Positions 34,539-45,976 of a stretch of DNA of 64,000 bases are shown piece by piece. The notes under the pieces are model-generated. The model had not been told where the DNA came from and did not search any database. It saw only the letters and a program-made list of their open reading frames with translations. The stretch spans positions 1 to 64,000 of the forward strand of contig CANXME010000212.1 in assembly GCA_948144175.1 (NCBI GenBank), in the 5' to 3' direction. Every line of letters begins with the position of its first letter. Position 1 is the first letter of the stretch. Source of the DNA: Closterium sp. NIES-65. Lineage: Eukaryota > Streptophyta > Zygnematophyceae > Desmidiales > Closteriaceae. The position numbers and the translations under genes were made by a program.

Positions 34539-35162
34539 ACCCACCATGCATCGGAAGACCCCTTGTTGCATTGATTTGCAATAGATGGAGGTTGGGGTGT
34601 AGAAGGGAGTGTAGGTTTTGTTCTGGAACCAGCATGCGATCTAGAAGGGTTGCCATAGCTGCACCTTCCAGCTTTTGATTGGCAGTAGATGTGTGTTTTA
34701 GGGCAGGGAAAAGGGGGTTGGGGTTATGCAGGCTTCTGTAAGAGGCTTTAGTTCATGTCCTTGTTATGCATTTTCCCTAGTGAATTCTCCCTACCATATG
34801 CACTGTTCTCAAGCTTATGAATCATCAGAACCTGAAAACAGAATGGCTGGATCAGGGCTGTTTTTCTTCTGCTTCGTCCAGTTATAGGATGACCACTTCT
34901 GCATCCAGTTGAGATGTTTTCGCTTTGCGTGCGATGATAAGAGGAGATGAAAGAACGAAATTGCGGTACCGTAGATTCCACAACTTCCACTTCCAGGGTA
35001 CATGCCATACACACTGAAAAAACAAAAGCAAATGAACAATGGATTGGAAGATTTATTGGGATGCAACGCAATGCAATCTCTAGCCACAGCGGTCCCACCT
35101 GCCGTGCATCCTTGTCTATCATTCCAACTTTCAAAGGTCTCTCTACCTCCGGAGAAGGTTAT
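34539..35162. other. Intergenic region between the fasciclin-like and Ala-rich genes
   Basis: Contains the 3' ends of two convergent genes. No coding sequence or RNA gene recognised. Confidence 0.55.
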
Positions 35163-35262
35163 CGTGTCCAAGTGTAATTAGCAGTCTTCACAGCAACCTC
35201 AGCAGATTCAGCAACAGCTTCAGCAGCGTTCATCTTGGACTTCATCGCAGCAACAAGTTTTG
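35163..35262 (-). pseudogene. Duplicated C-terminal tail of the Ala-rich gene
   Basis: On the minus strand it encodes KLVAAMKSKMNAAEAVAESA then EVAVKTANYTWT. This parallels AAAMKSRMDAAVAVAESAES then AAKTAGYSWTW at the end of the gene at 35290. It lies just downstream of that gene's stop. It could be a fragment left by a tandem duplication or an alternative last exon. Confidence 0.7.
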
Positions 35263-35289
35263 AGGCGCCTAAAACTCGGCGAATGCAAG

Positions 35290-36276
35290 TTACCACGTCC
35301 AAGAGTAACCAGCAGTCTTCGCAGCAGACTCAGCGGATTCCGCAACAGCCACTGCAGCGTCCATCCTGCTCTTCATCGCAGCAGCAGCATTATCCGCGCT
35401 CGCCTTCGCCGCCAGAGCCTTGCTCTGCGCAATCTTCGCGTTCGTCACCGCCGCTGATCGCGCCGGAACCGACGCCTGGGCGTCGCTCACGTCGCTCGTC
35501 GCCTGCGCCCCCGCCGCCGCCGCGTCGTTGTCCGACCTCACCACCGCGTCCAGCGCCGCCTGCGCGGCGGCGACCGCCGATTTGTCCACCAACGTCGCGC
35601 TGGGGCTGTTCGCCGCGTCCTGGAGCTTCGTCAGCGCCTGCTGCGCGCTCTTCGCCTGTGCGACCATGTCGTCCAGAATCTGCTTCGCGAGCGTCGCCAT
35701 TGCAGTCTTATCGTTCATTGCAGCCTGAGCAACACTGGCCTCCGCGGCTGTCATGTTAGGATTAGCGGCACTCTTTGTCGTCAATTTCGTGACGGCCGAG
35801 TTAACGCTAAGAAGGGCTTCCTTCTGCCGGTCGACCTGCTGCGCCGTCATGTCCGCACGCTGCTTCGCATTTGCAACCGCGGATGCGAGATCGGCAGGAT
35901 CCGCTCCCGACGCCGTGCTCGTAGCAAGGCCGGCCTTTGCGGCGTCGAGGCTTTCCTGCAGGCCGGGAATCACGGAGGCGGTTTTGTCCTTGGCCGCGAG
36001 TTTGTGCGCGAGGGTGTTTTTGAGACGGTTCACGAGCTGTAGCGCGTCGTTGTACGTGGCGGCGACGTCCGCGAGGGCTTTGTCGGCGGCGTTGAGATCC
36101 TGAGCGCGCTGCGCGACGAGCGCGTTGGCTTTCTCGAAGTCGTTGGTGGCGCTGACGGCGGCTGCGCGGGTCAGACGGGCCTTGGTGACTAGGTATGGCT
36201 CGGTCTGTCCCGAGGCGCTGAGGACGCTAGCGGCGGTTACGAGGAGCACGAGGAGGGAAACCTTGGGGAGTGCCAT
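35290..36276 (-). CDS. Secreted Ala-rich coiled-coil protein, function unknown
   Basis: Single-exon frame of 328 residues starting ATG at 36276, ending TAA. It begins with a classic signal peptide (MALPKVSLLVLLVTAASVLS, then ASG-Q). The rest is almost entirely helical and alanine-rich (FEKANALVAQRAQDLNAADK, AVANAKQRADMTAQQVDRQK), with no Cys and a tail SAAKTAGYSWTW. This suggests a long secreted or wall-associated coiled coil. The upstream frame extends to 36555, but the signal peptide supports 36276. I recognise no family. A decayed copy of the tail lies downstream. Confidence 0.7.
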   Translation of the reverse strand: MALPKVSLLVLLVTAASVLSASGQTEPYLVTKARLTRAAAVSATNDFEKANALVAQRAQDLNAADKALADVAATYNDALQLVNRLKNTLAHKLAAKDKTASVIPGLQESLDAAKAGLATSTASGADPADLASAVANAKQRADMTAQQVDRQKEALLSVNSAVTKLTTKSAANPNMTAAEASVAQAAMNDKTAMATLAKQILDDMVAQAKSAQQALTKLQDAANSPSATLVDKSAVAAAQAALDAVVRSDNDAAAAGAQATSDVSDAQASVPARSAAVTNAKIAQSKALAAKASADNAAAAMKSRMDAAVAVAESAESAAKTAGYSWTW

Positions 36277-36994
36277 GTTTGATGTCAGCTGGAGAGGAAT
36301 GAGACAAATAAGGGATTTCAGTAAATCGGGGCTGCAGTGGCAAATGTGAGTGTAATGCTTCGGCTGTTCTGGTTGTGATTCCTGAAGGCGAGTGCGTTTT
36401 TGAAGCATCATTGTGGGTGGTTGAGGGAAGAATTCCATGCCTTGCTCTACCCTCACATGCGTCTCCGATCTGATGGTGCTCGCAAGTCGCCTGTGGTAAG
36501 GGACATTGCGACGCGATGTGATCCACTGGCGCGACGCGGTGGAGGGAAACCTCAATCACCAGCGTAGTATCCACTTGACCTACCAGATGGCGGCGAAACT
36601 AGACGAAATGAAAGCTCTTTTGCGAAACAAATGAAGTTACTCAAACGGAAGTTCGCTTTCGTACAGCTCTTGCCAACATGGGACTTTGTGGCATATTGCA
36701 GGGACCAATGTTTGTCATGGAGGTGGCTCCTGTCATAGAAGTCACCCACTCGACAAATGAGGCTTGTCGCAACACCCCCCCACCACCCACACAATGCTGG
36801 TTGTCAACCGCGAAAAGGCTGTGGCGAAAAAAGTTGTGAATTAATTCGCGCACAAATGGACCTTTCTGCTCGCAATGCATCACTTCGAGTTTTCCTGTTT
36901 GCATATATGTACTTGAAACATGGAACTCATTTTCCTTACTTCACGCCTTCATGTCAACACTCATCATCCATCTTTAGACCGTTGGCCTTGTTAC
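36277..36994. other. Upstream region of the Ala-rich gene
   Basis: No gene recognised. It includes the promoter of the minus-strand Ala-rich gene and ends with GTTAC (36990-36994), the left target duplication of E6. Confidence 0.6.
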
Positions 36995-37907
36995 TGTTAA
37001 CATGAATGGAGTGTTGGCCCCGCCCTCGCTTGGGCAACGCCGACGACTTGGTCGGATGCACGGGAGTAGTAGCCGACCGTTCACAGTGGGATAGCTGCTT
37101 GACAGGTTACGTCGAGCTGCAGCGGACCGCTGTGGTGTTGCTGTCGACCAAGGAGCTCGACAGCTGCAACTGACTGGTCTGTGCGACGGGTGGGTCGTCC
37201 GGGAGGTCGACGAAGCAGTCCGTCGACCTACAGTTCGACCGGGAGGTCGACAGAGCAGTTCTGGTCGACGGAAGGGGCCCGTCGACTAGGGGGTAGCTCG
37301 ACGGGAGTTGTGGTCGACCAGAGGGGCCCAGTGGTCGACCGGAGGCACCTGGGGGTCGACCAGAGCACCAAGGGTCGACCAGGTCGACCGGGTAAACTGC
37401 TCGACGAGTTCTGCGAAGGCTCGCGAAGGTCGTCGAGATCGCGATGGCGCAGGCGACTTCGGACTGGTATCCCGAAGTCGATGTGGCTCGTCAGGAGCAG
37501 ACAACAGCCGACGGATGCCCAACGAGACAATTCTGGCCAATCGTCTGCGCACACCTGCGAGCGCGCGCACTGCTGTGTTCTACGGGGCACGCCGTCGACC
37601 TGCTTTGTTGGCAGGTCGCCCTTCTGCAGTGCTGGCTCGGCTCCTCTACGCAATGCTGGCAGGCGGTCGACCGAGCTGCGCTGGCGGTCGACGAGACTAG
37701 CTGCAGGGTTGCTAGGTGCCTGATGTAGTCATTGTTGTGATTGCTTCTTCAATGATTATGGAATTCCAACTTTGCTAGTGAAAACTCTTGCCAATTTCTC
37801 CCGTGAATGTGCAAGCACTAAGGAACCAAGCAAAGCTACGATCACCTCTAGTAGTTCGTGCCAACCCCGTAGTCTAGCTCACTACCGTTGTAGGATTGAT
37901 CTCCGCA
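36995..37907 (+). repeat. 5' LTR of E6
   Basis: Starts TGTTAACATGAATGG, ends GATCTCCGCA. Its first 450 bp contain many GTCGAC and GGTCGACC motifs. Confidence 0.95.
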
Positions 37908-37925
37908 TGGTGCGGTGAGCGTGGA
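37908..37925 (+). promoter_or_regulatory. Candidate primer binding site of E6
   Basis: TGGTGCGGTGAGCGTGGA directly follows the LTR. It starts with the TGG expected opposite a tRNA CCA end, but it is not the initiator-Met site used by the other copias. I cannot name the tRNA. Confidence 0.55.
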
Positions 37926-38004
37926 ACGAACACGCGACCTTCAGATAGGAGCCGACTTTTGCACCTACTAAGTCGTTCGTAGGCCGGCAGCAGCGATAGT
38001 CGCC

Positions 38005-39400
38005 ATGGTCGACCCCGTAGTTGATGCGGGTGTAGCGGACACTTTGGAGGCACGTTTGGCTGACGCAAGGAGACACCACGCGGATGGCGAGTACGGGACG
38101 ATCCCCTTAGTGATCGCCGAGCTGGGCATCCGGTCGCAGTGGGCGACGGAACACCCTTCCCGTCCTGCTTCTCCTCGACCGATGCGCAACGAAGGTGGCG
38201 TCGACGACGAGGTCGACGGTGGTGCACGAGTCAGCGGCAGCGAAGGCATGAGGCAGAGAGGAGTGATCAAGGTAGATGGTGGTGTTGACGGAATCCAGGC
38301 GCGAGTGCAGCGGTCGACGGCGGCTGCAGGCAGCTCGCACGCCGACGTCGATGTTCGACGTCGCTCTCCCCTACGAAGTGGTGGCGGGCTCTCGGTGACG
38401 ACGCATGTGACGGCGGGCGGGATTGCACCGGCGTATGGCTACTTCAAGTTCTCGCCGGACCGAATCATCGTCGCTCCGCTGCAAGGTCGACGGGACCTCA
38501 TCACATGGAGGGAGTCGATCGAACCTCAGCTGGAGGTCGCCTAGCTGAAGGGCTTCACCGACGGCACCGTGCCAATTCCACCCGAGGAGGATGTCGGGTT
38601 GCGCGGGGAGTTTCGTTCTGCTCACCTGCTCACCTTCATGGTCATCTCGAGGTGCTGCTCGCCGGTGGTGCAGGTGGCACTCAGGAGCTGTCGAGAGCGA
38701 CTGGATGCTGGTCACCAGGCATGGCGCTTCATCATGTCGACGTACCAGGTCAGGGACGACCTGTACATCGGACAGCTAGAGGAGAAGATGACTCACATTC
38801 GAATGGGCGAGCAGGAGTCGGCGACGGACTACTGCAATCGAGCTCGACGGATCCTAGCTGAGATGAGGATGGCGGGCGCCGAATACTCGACGGCGTCCTA
38901 CATTACCCACGTCCTCAAGGGCCTGCCGCGCAGCTACAACCTCATGAAGAGGTTTACGATGGTGCCCGGCACACGTGATTCCCTCGACGAGGACTCCCTT
39001 ACGAGCTACATCCTCCAGGATGAGGCGATGTAGGAGGCAGAGCAGCCCACAGAGTTCCTTCCGCAGACGAGTTACGCTGCACCGACGAAGCCGAATTATC
39101 AGCAGGAGCAGCGCGGGAAGCCAGGCGAAGGTGGTAGCGGAGGTGGGCGGTCGACGAAGGACGTCGACGAGAAGAGGTCGACGCGGGACAAGGGTCGACG
39201 AGGTGGTGGTCGACGTCGGGAGTGCTGGATCTGCGGCGACCCCGACCATCTCTCCTACGAGTGCCCCGACCGCGATGAGAGTGACGAGGACGACAACAAG
39301 GGAGGCCGCGGACGATCGGTCAGTCGTCGCCCCCGTCGAGTTGAGAAGCCGCGCAAGGAGAAGCAAGCGTCGAAGAAGACGTCGTCGACAGCTTTAGCGG
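38005..39400 (+). pseudogene. copia gag of E6
   Basis: Frame starting ATG 38005. The N-terminal half is variable; then comes a gag core (AWRFIMSTYQVRDDLYIGQL, TDYCNRARRILAEMRMAG, GLPRSYNLMKRF) resembling the UBN2/copia gag fold. A true zinc knuckle CWICGDPDHLSYEC (CX2CX4HX4C) lies at about 39224. In-frame TAGs occur at 38542-38544 and 39031-39033; the frame is otherwise continuous to the knuckle. A frame change follows before protease. Confidence 0.82.
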
Positions 39401-39434
39401 CAAGAGCCGAGGCGACGGGGAGGCGTCGTGCTCG

Positions 39435-42400
39435 ATGGTCGGTGTGGTGGAGCTGACGGTCTCGCTGGCGCCGGAGGCCGGTGAGGACTTCCAGGCAGTG
39501 GCGGCAGCTGTGCAGGCCAACCCGATGGCGGTGCTGCTCGACAGCGGGTGCTCCCACCACCTGATGGGGACGAAGTCGGTCTTCGTCGACATGGGGCCGA
39601 GTGACGGGGTGAAGCACGTGCGTGGGTTCAACGGGGCATTGCAGCCTGTCGAGGGTCGCGGAACCGTCGCTCTGCAAGGGGAGGCCGAGAAGCGGGTCCT
39701 CATCCCCGACGTACTCTACGTTCCCGACGTACTCTACGTTCCGGGCGTACAGGCAAACCTGTTGTCTGCTGGCCAGCTGAAGGAGAGCGGAGTGCTGCTG
39801 CAGGGCGATGGTGATGAGATGCTGCTCGTCGCCGCGACTGGGGAGGTGCTCAGTCGAGCACGCTACACCGGACGAGTCCTCTGCACCGACCTTCGCCCCT
39901 GCTCGACGCCGTCGCAGTCGACCAAGGTGGTGGCCCTGCGAACTATCGTCTCGATGACGAAGACGACCCCCGATAGGATGCATGCGCGGCTTGCACACTT
40001 CAGCGTCGACACGATCAAGAGCTCGGCGAAGCATGATGTTGCTATTGGGCTCAACATCAAGTCGTCAACCGGAGCATACCCGCCATGTGTCTCGTGCGTC
40101 GGAGGAAAGCTGGCGCGGCACACCTTCCCCGCCAAGGGCTCGGATGCAGCGGAGGCGCTGGCTGTCGTGCACATTGACTTGTGCGGGCCATTCCGGGTGG
40201 CTGCCAAGGATGGCAGCTTGTACTTCCTACTGCTGAAGGATCGCCATACTCGATTCGTGTGGGCAATGCCAGTCGCTAAGAAGAGCGATGTGCTGCGGGA
40301 GTTCGAGAAGTGGCTGGTGCTTGTGGAACGATAGACAAAGAAGTCGGTCCTGTCGCTTCGCTCCGATCGAGGAGGGGAATTCCTCGGGAAGTCGTTCACC
40401 GACTTCGTCGACGGAAAGGGCATCCTCCACGACCTGACGTGCCCCTACACTCCGCAGCAGAATGGCATGGCTGAGCGGGAGATGCGCACGGTCGTCGAGT
40501 CTGTGCGGACGATGATGCAGCACATGGGCGTGCAGCATCACTGGTGGCACCTTGCTCTACGACAAGCGGTCTGGGTGTGCAACTGCTTGGAGCGGTCGAC
40601 GACGCCGCCGGGAACGAATCCGTACCAGCTGCTGACCGGGCAGAGGCCCGACCTTACGCTAGCGCGGGTGTGGGGCTGCATGGTGCAGTTCATGGTTCCT
40701 GAGCAGCAGCGCGGTGGGAAGCTGGCGCCGAAGGCTCGTTGGGGGCTTCACCTGGGTGTGTCGCCGGAGAGCAAGGGCTGGGAGGTGCTCGACCTGACCA
40801 ACAACAAGGTGGTCACGTCGGTCGAGGTGATCTTCTACGAGACGCTGTCGCTGGAGGTGTGGATGGCGAGGTATGGGCCGGCGTCGGGGCGGACGCAGGC
40901 ACACCCACCGACGGACACCTCGACGGCGACGGTTCCCCTGCTCGCCGAAGTTGACGAGCTTGCTGATGAAGACGTTGTGGAGGTTCTTCCACCTCCCCCT
41001 ATTCTTGCTCCTCCCTCTCCCGTCGCCGATCTGCCTGCGTCGACACCTGTGTCGGCCACTGAGGATGAGGGGAGCCTTGAGGCGTCGCCTATGGCGCCGG
41101 CCAGTGGCATCGCCGGCGGACGACAAGGCGCCAAGCTCGTCGACTACGATGGGAAGCCGTCGACGACAGGGGAGCACCAGACAGGGGAGCCGGTCGAACA
41201 GGAGGCATCGGCAAGGGTACACTCGACAGGGGAGCGGCAGCCGGAGCGGTCGACAGGAGAGTTGTCGAAGGCAGCAGCAGAGGAACAGCCGGTCGAAGGG
41301 TCGAAGCAGCTGGTCGACGACGTTCTCATTGACGAAAAAGGGGAGATGTCGGCGGGTGAGGAGTCCATCGACAGTGATGTAATGGAAGTGCCGATCACGA
41401 AGCCCGAGCTGCGACGTACAGGTCGAGCTCGACGGCCGCCGGAGCGGTTGAGCTTCCATGCCTGCCTACCGCCAGCTGCCTTCACCACGGTGTACGACGA
41501 GGTCGACGACGACCTGCTGTACGTCGATGCCGAGGAGGATGAAGATCTGCTGGAGCTTGACCCTGATGTGCATGCCGACCCCGAACACCGCTGGGACATC
41601 GCCACGATGACGGTGAAGGAGGCGCTGTCGAGCTGGAAGGGCGAGGCGGTGAAGGCCGCCATGGAAGAAGAGATCCGCAGTCTCATCGGCATGGGGACTT
41701 GGGAGCTGGTCGAACGCCCACGCGGGGTGAACATCATGAAGAACCGGTGGGTGCTGACGACCAATTACTGCATCGACGACACCGTCGAGCACGAGAAGGG
41801 CTTCACGCAGGTGTACGGCGCTGACTACGACGAGACGTACTCCCCGGTGAGCAGCTACGTCACGCTGAGGATCTTCCTCAGCATAGTCGTCGTCCTCGAT
41901 CTCAACCTGATGCAGCTCGACATGAAGAACGCTTTCCTGCAGAGCAAGCTCGACAGGGTGCTCTACATGTACCAGCCGGACTATTTCAACGACGGGACCG
42001 GCCGGGTGTGTAAGCTGCTGAAAAGCCTCTACAGGCTGAAGCAGTCGCCGCTGCTGTGGTACAGGGCTCTCGACGGTGTGCTGCTGGGCGCTGGCTGGAA
42101 GAAGAGCCAGGTCGACGAGGCACTCTACTTCAAGGTCGGAGACGACGGAGTGATCTGCTGGGTGCTGGTCTACGTCGACGACCTGCTCGCCGCGAGCAGC
42201 AACACCGCGATGCTGAAGAAACTGAAAGAGCTGGTGGAGGCCGCCTTCGAGCTACGTGAGATCTCACCAGTGGTGAAGTACCTTGGGTTGGAGATCTCGC
42301 GCGACAGGCCGGCCAGGAAGCTGTGGCTGCACGAGCAGGGCTACGCCGACAAGCTGCGCAGGCGCTTCATCGACGAGGAGCAGGGCGGTCAAGTCCCGAA

Positions 42401-43201
42401 GACGCCAGTCTCGGTTGACGCCTACGCTCAGCTGACGTTCAACGACGAGGAGGCTAAAGAGCGCGAGGAGGAGTACCGGCAGAAGGTCGGCTCGCTGCAG
42501 TTCGCGGCGACGACGACCAGGCCGGACATCGCGTTCGCCTGCAGCAAGCTGGGGAGCGGCCTCACGGTGAGGAGTGACCAGCATTGGCGCGAGGCCGACC
42601 GGTGTCTCGCCTACCTCGCCGACACCCACAACACTGCCCTGGAGTTTGGCGGTGGACCAGAATCGTTGGAGCTGATCGGCTACGTCGATGCCGCCGACGC
42701 GGGCGACAAGCAGAACCGGACGAGCACATGTTCGTCTACGGAGGGGCCGCAGTCTCCTGGTCGAGCTCGCGCATCAAGTGCGCGACATTGTCATCGACCG
42801 AGTCGGAGTACGTGGCGGCAACGGACGCCGGCAAGGAGGGGCATCGACTTCGCTTCCTCCTTGCGGAATTCAAGCTGCTCGACGCTGGGAAGCAGACTAT
42901 CCTCCGCGTCGATAACAAGTCGGCAATCACGGTCGCTGAGGGCTTGGGGCTGACGGGTAACCTCAAGCACATGGAGCGACGCTACGCCTGGCTACATCAC
43001 ATGGTGAGGTGCGGGAAATTTGTGCTGAACTACATCCCTACCACCGAGCAGCCGGCGGACTTCCTGACGAAGGCGCTGCATCATCCGCCTTTCAAGCGGT
43101 GCTCTGTCGCCATCGGCCAAGTTCGCCTGGACGACGTCGGCGACGGCGACGACGAGGTGCAGCAGCAGGTGCCGTGCCCTTCTGCACGGCTGGTGCGGTG
43201 A
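39435..43201 (+). pseudogene. copia pol of E6 (protease, integrase, RT, RNase H)
   Basis: One frame runs from 39435 to about 42710 with a single TAG at 40332-40334, then shifts for the RNase H end (to TGA at 43199-43201). Protease is LLDSGCSHHLMG; a small tandem duplication (DVLYVP twice) lies at about 39704-39745. Integrase has the HHCC region (HARLAHF, CVSCVGG), VVHIDLCGPF, LRSDRGGEF and QQNGMAERE. RT has YSPVSSYVTLRIFLS, LDMKNAFLQ and VYVDDLLAAS. RNase H has SSTESEYVAATDAGKEG and KHMERRY. Catalytic residues are intact, so loss of function rests on one nonsense codon and one or two frameshifts. Confidence 0.88.
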
Positions 43202-43297
43202 CGGCGTGCTGTGTGTGGGGTGCACGCCGAGGACGAGTTTACTCCGTGGAGTACTATCGTGTGGGCTGGAGGCCCGAGCGTGAGCGCGGCAGGGGAG

Positions 43298-44210
43298 TGT
43301 TAACATGAATGGAGTGTTGGCCCCGCCCTCGCTTGGGCAACGCCGACGACTTGGTCGGATGCACGGGAGTAGCAGCCGACTGTTCACAGTGGGATAGCTG
43401 CTCAACAGGTTACGTCGAGCTGCAGCGGACGGCTGTGGTGTTGCTGTCGACCAAGGAGCTCGACAGCTGCAACTGACTGGTCTGTGCGACGAGTGGGCCG
43501 TCCGGGAGGTCGACGAAGCAGTCCGTCGACCTATAGTTCGACCGGGAGGTCGACAGAGCAGTTCTGGTCAACGGAAGGGGCCCATCGACCAGGGGGTAGC
43601 TCGACGGGAGTTGTGGTCGATCAGAGGGGCCCAGTGGTCGACCGGAGGCACCTGGGGGTCGACCACAGCACCAGGGGTCGACCAGGTCGACCGGGTAAAC
43701 TGCTCGACGAGTTCTGCGAAGGCTCGCGAAGGTCGTCGAGATCGCGATGGCACAGGCGACTTCGGACTGGTATCCCGAAGTCGATGTGGCTCGTCAGGCG
43801 CAGACAACAGCCGACGGATGCCCAACGAGACAAGTCTGGCCAATCGTCTGCGCACACCTGCGAGCGCGCGCACTGCTGTGTTCTACGGGGCACGCCGTCG
43901 ACCTGCTTTGTTGGCAGGTCGCCCTTCTGCAGTGCTGGCTCGGCTCCTCTACGCAATGCTGGCAGGCGGTCGACCGAGCTGCGCTGGCGGTCGACGAGAC
44001 TAGCTGCAGGGTTGCTAGGTGCCTGATGTAGTCATTGTTGTGATTGCTTCTTCAATGATTATGGAATTCCAACTTTGCTAGTGAAAACTCTTGCCAATTT
44101 CTCCCGTGAATGTGCAAGCACTAAGGAACCAAGCAAATCTACGATCACCTCTAGTAGTTCGTGCCAACCCCGTAGTCTAGCTCACTACCGTTGTAGGATT
44201 GATCTCCGCA
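43298..44210 (+). repeat. 3' LTR of E6
   Basis: 913 bp, preceded by the purine tract GGCAGGGGAG (43288-43297). It is followed by GTTAC (44211-44215), identical to the left flank. Confidence 0.95.
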
Positions 44211-44215
44211 GTTAC

Positions 44216-45976
44216 GACCCTTTTAGCTATACATTATGCAGATTAGAAGGAAGTACAGTCTGACCTGGGTCTGTTCTGAATCGCGTACAAGCCTAATTTC
44301 CACGACCTCGCCTCCCATTCAGGAAGGCTATTTTGAGGCCAAACTTCCTTGGGGTGTATTCCTGGCTCGCGTCAAACTTTCGGTCTTCCGGGGATGACAC
44401 GAAGCTGGCCCTACTTTGGGTCATCCGAGACCAACTTCGGGTCTTTCTGCCGAATTTCGCCTCTGTTTTCGGAAGACACGAAGTTTGACAGGAAGTTTGA
44501 CCTAAACCTTCGGGTCTCCCGGGAAGACCGGAAGTCTGACACGAGTCAGGAACACACCCCAGGTGCCATCTGAGTCGGGTTTACGTAAACCCGGTTTACG
44601 TAAACCCGGGTAGCGAACTGGAACGAATGGGTGGAGGAGAGATGGGCGGAGCGGAGGTGTCCAAAACCTACACGGCAAGAATTTGGGAGTCGGTGGAACC
44701 CACCGAACCTACAACCCTGCGGTGGTTCGGAACCTCTGAGGGTGCTTTGGGGCCGTCGTCGGATCTCCAGCGAAGCGTTCCTGCCCAACGAGGGCCCAGA
44801 GTACCCGGCCAATATCATTGATACTCTAAGTATGCCAGAGAAAGTTTGCATCGGTACTCACCTCGATTTCTCAACGCTGATTGGTTCTCGCTTTTCAATC
44901 ACACTTTTACGCTAATAACACTTCTGAAATGTGACAGAAACAAATCGCAGTCACTTAAGTTAACAATGAACAATTCTGTCGAAGAGCTACCCAAGAAATA
45001 AGAATTGTATCAAGCTCAAATTGCTACCACTAGCGAAAAGGATGTCGAATGGGAATAATTCATCGGAACGGGGTCGAACAGTCAACCTTCCGTCGACCAT
45101 GGACCTGCTGACCTAGAACAGAAGAAGATTAAAACCACATCGAATGGCATGTTATGTAACAGAGGCACCAATCTTAAACGTCATGCGACAAGGTGTTTAA
45201 GGTTGATTTCATCAGGACTGGATGCCTTTTTGCATTCAGTTTATTTTTAATTCTCTGCGGACAGTAATCTCTGCTGGACGGTGTCGTTTGTTCGTTGAGA
45301 CAATCCAAGCGCAAGGCATAGTTTTAAACAATTGAAGGCTTATTAAAGGTTAATATCCAAGCATTTTAGCATTTTTTCTGCTTTGTTGGGTACGTGCAGT
45401 TGAGGTGCTGGTGGCGATTTGATTTGAAAATGTGCTTACAAATAGAACTTCCAGTAAATGTAGTTACTCTACCAGGAAAATGTCGGTTGATTACGTTCTA
45501 GAACCGCGCCTGGCATAATTTGAGTATCAATGATATTGGCCGCAGAGTACCTCTGTACGGAACATCTGGGCCCTCGTTGGGCAGTAGCAGGTGTTCTGTG
45601 TACGAGGCTACTGTTGATGTTCCGTACCTCTGTTACAAAACGCTATCTCAGGTTAGTGTCCTCCGAGCCTCAAGTTAGGTCGTTCCATGGAGCCCCAAAT
45701 ACGCCCCATCCCAACAAGAACAAGCGCGCTGCGCGACCTGCTGAATTGCCATGTTCGAATCCAACACAACCAGCACGACATGATCACGTGCGCACACTAG
45801 TACTGTGTATTGTACCTGCAGCGACAATGTTCCTAGAATCTTCGCACTTAGGGAGTAAGATCTTTTCGTGGTAGCGACTTGGGCTTTGAATCTCGAATTG
45901 ATGATTCCTGACGCTATCCGCTTCGCGGCGCGCCTACAGCGACCACAGCCAGCACGCGCTGTGCCGACCAGAGATA
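44216..45976. other. Intergenic region upstream of PAE-B
   Basis: No gene is supported. It contains tandem palindromes GTTTACGTAAAC (44580-44609) and a large inverted repeat (arms 44782-44837 and 45510-45582). The last 300 bp presumably hold the PAE-B promoter. Confidence 0.6.
44782..45582. repeat. Inverted repeat with a 670-bp loop
   Basis: The left arm reads TGCCCAACGAGGGCCCAGAG then CCGGCCAATATCATTGATAC and TATGCCAG. The right arm is the reverse complement with a 15-base extra segment (GTACAGAGGTACTCT-like). It may be the ends of a decayed DNA transposon; no transposase is visible between them. Confidence 0.72.

Larger units (their letters stand above)
36995..44210 (+). mobile_element. 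Complete Ty1/copia element E6 (second family)
   Basis: 7216-bp element flanked by the perfect duplication GTTAC (36990-36994 and 44211-44215). LTRs are 36995-37907 and 43298-44210, both exactly 913 bp. I count about 19 differences by eye (about 2 percent), mostly transitions. The order gag, protease, integrase, RT, RNase H defines copia. It is unrelated in LTR sequence to the short-LTR family elsewhere in the window and has a standard CCHC knuckle. Confidence 0.95.

Noticed and set aside
37181..37728. Duplicate 180-residue frame also at 43484-44026
   Set aside because: Both lie inside the E6 LTRs and owe their similarity to LTR identity; no protein motif is visible.
37908..37925. A tRNA gene at the E6 leader
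   Set aside because: Only a short primer-site-like stretch; no cloverleaf or anticodon arm.
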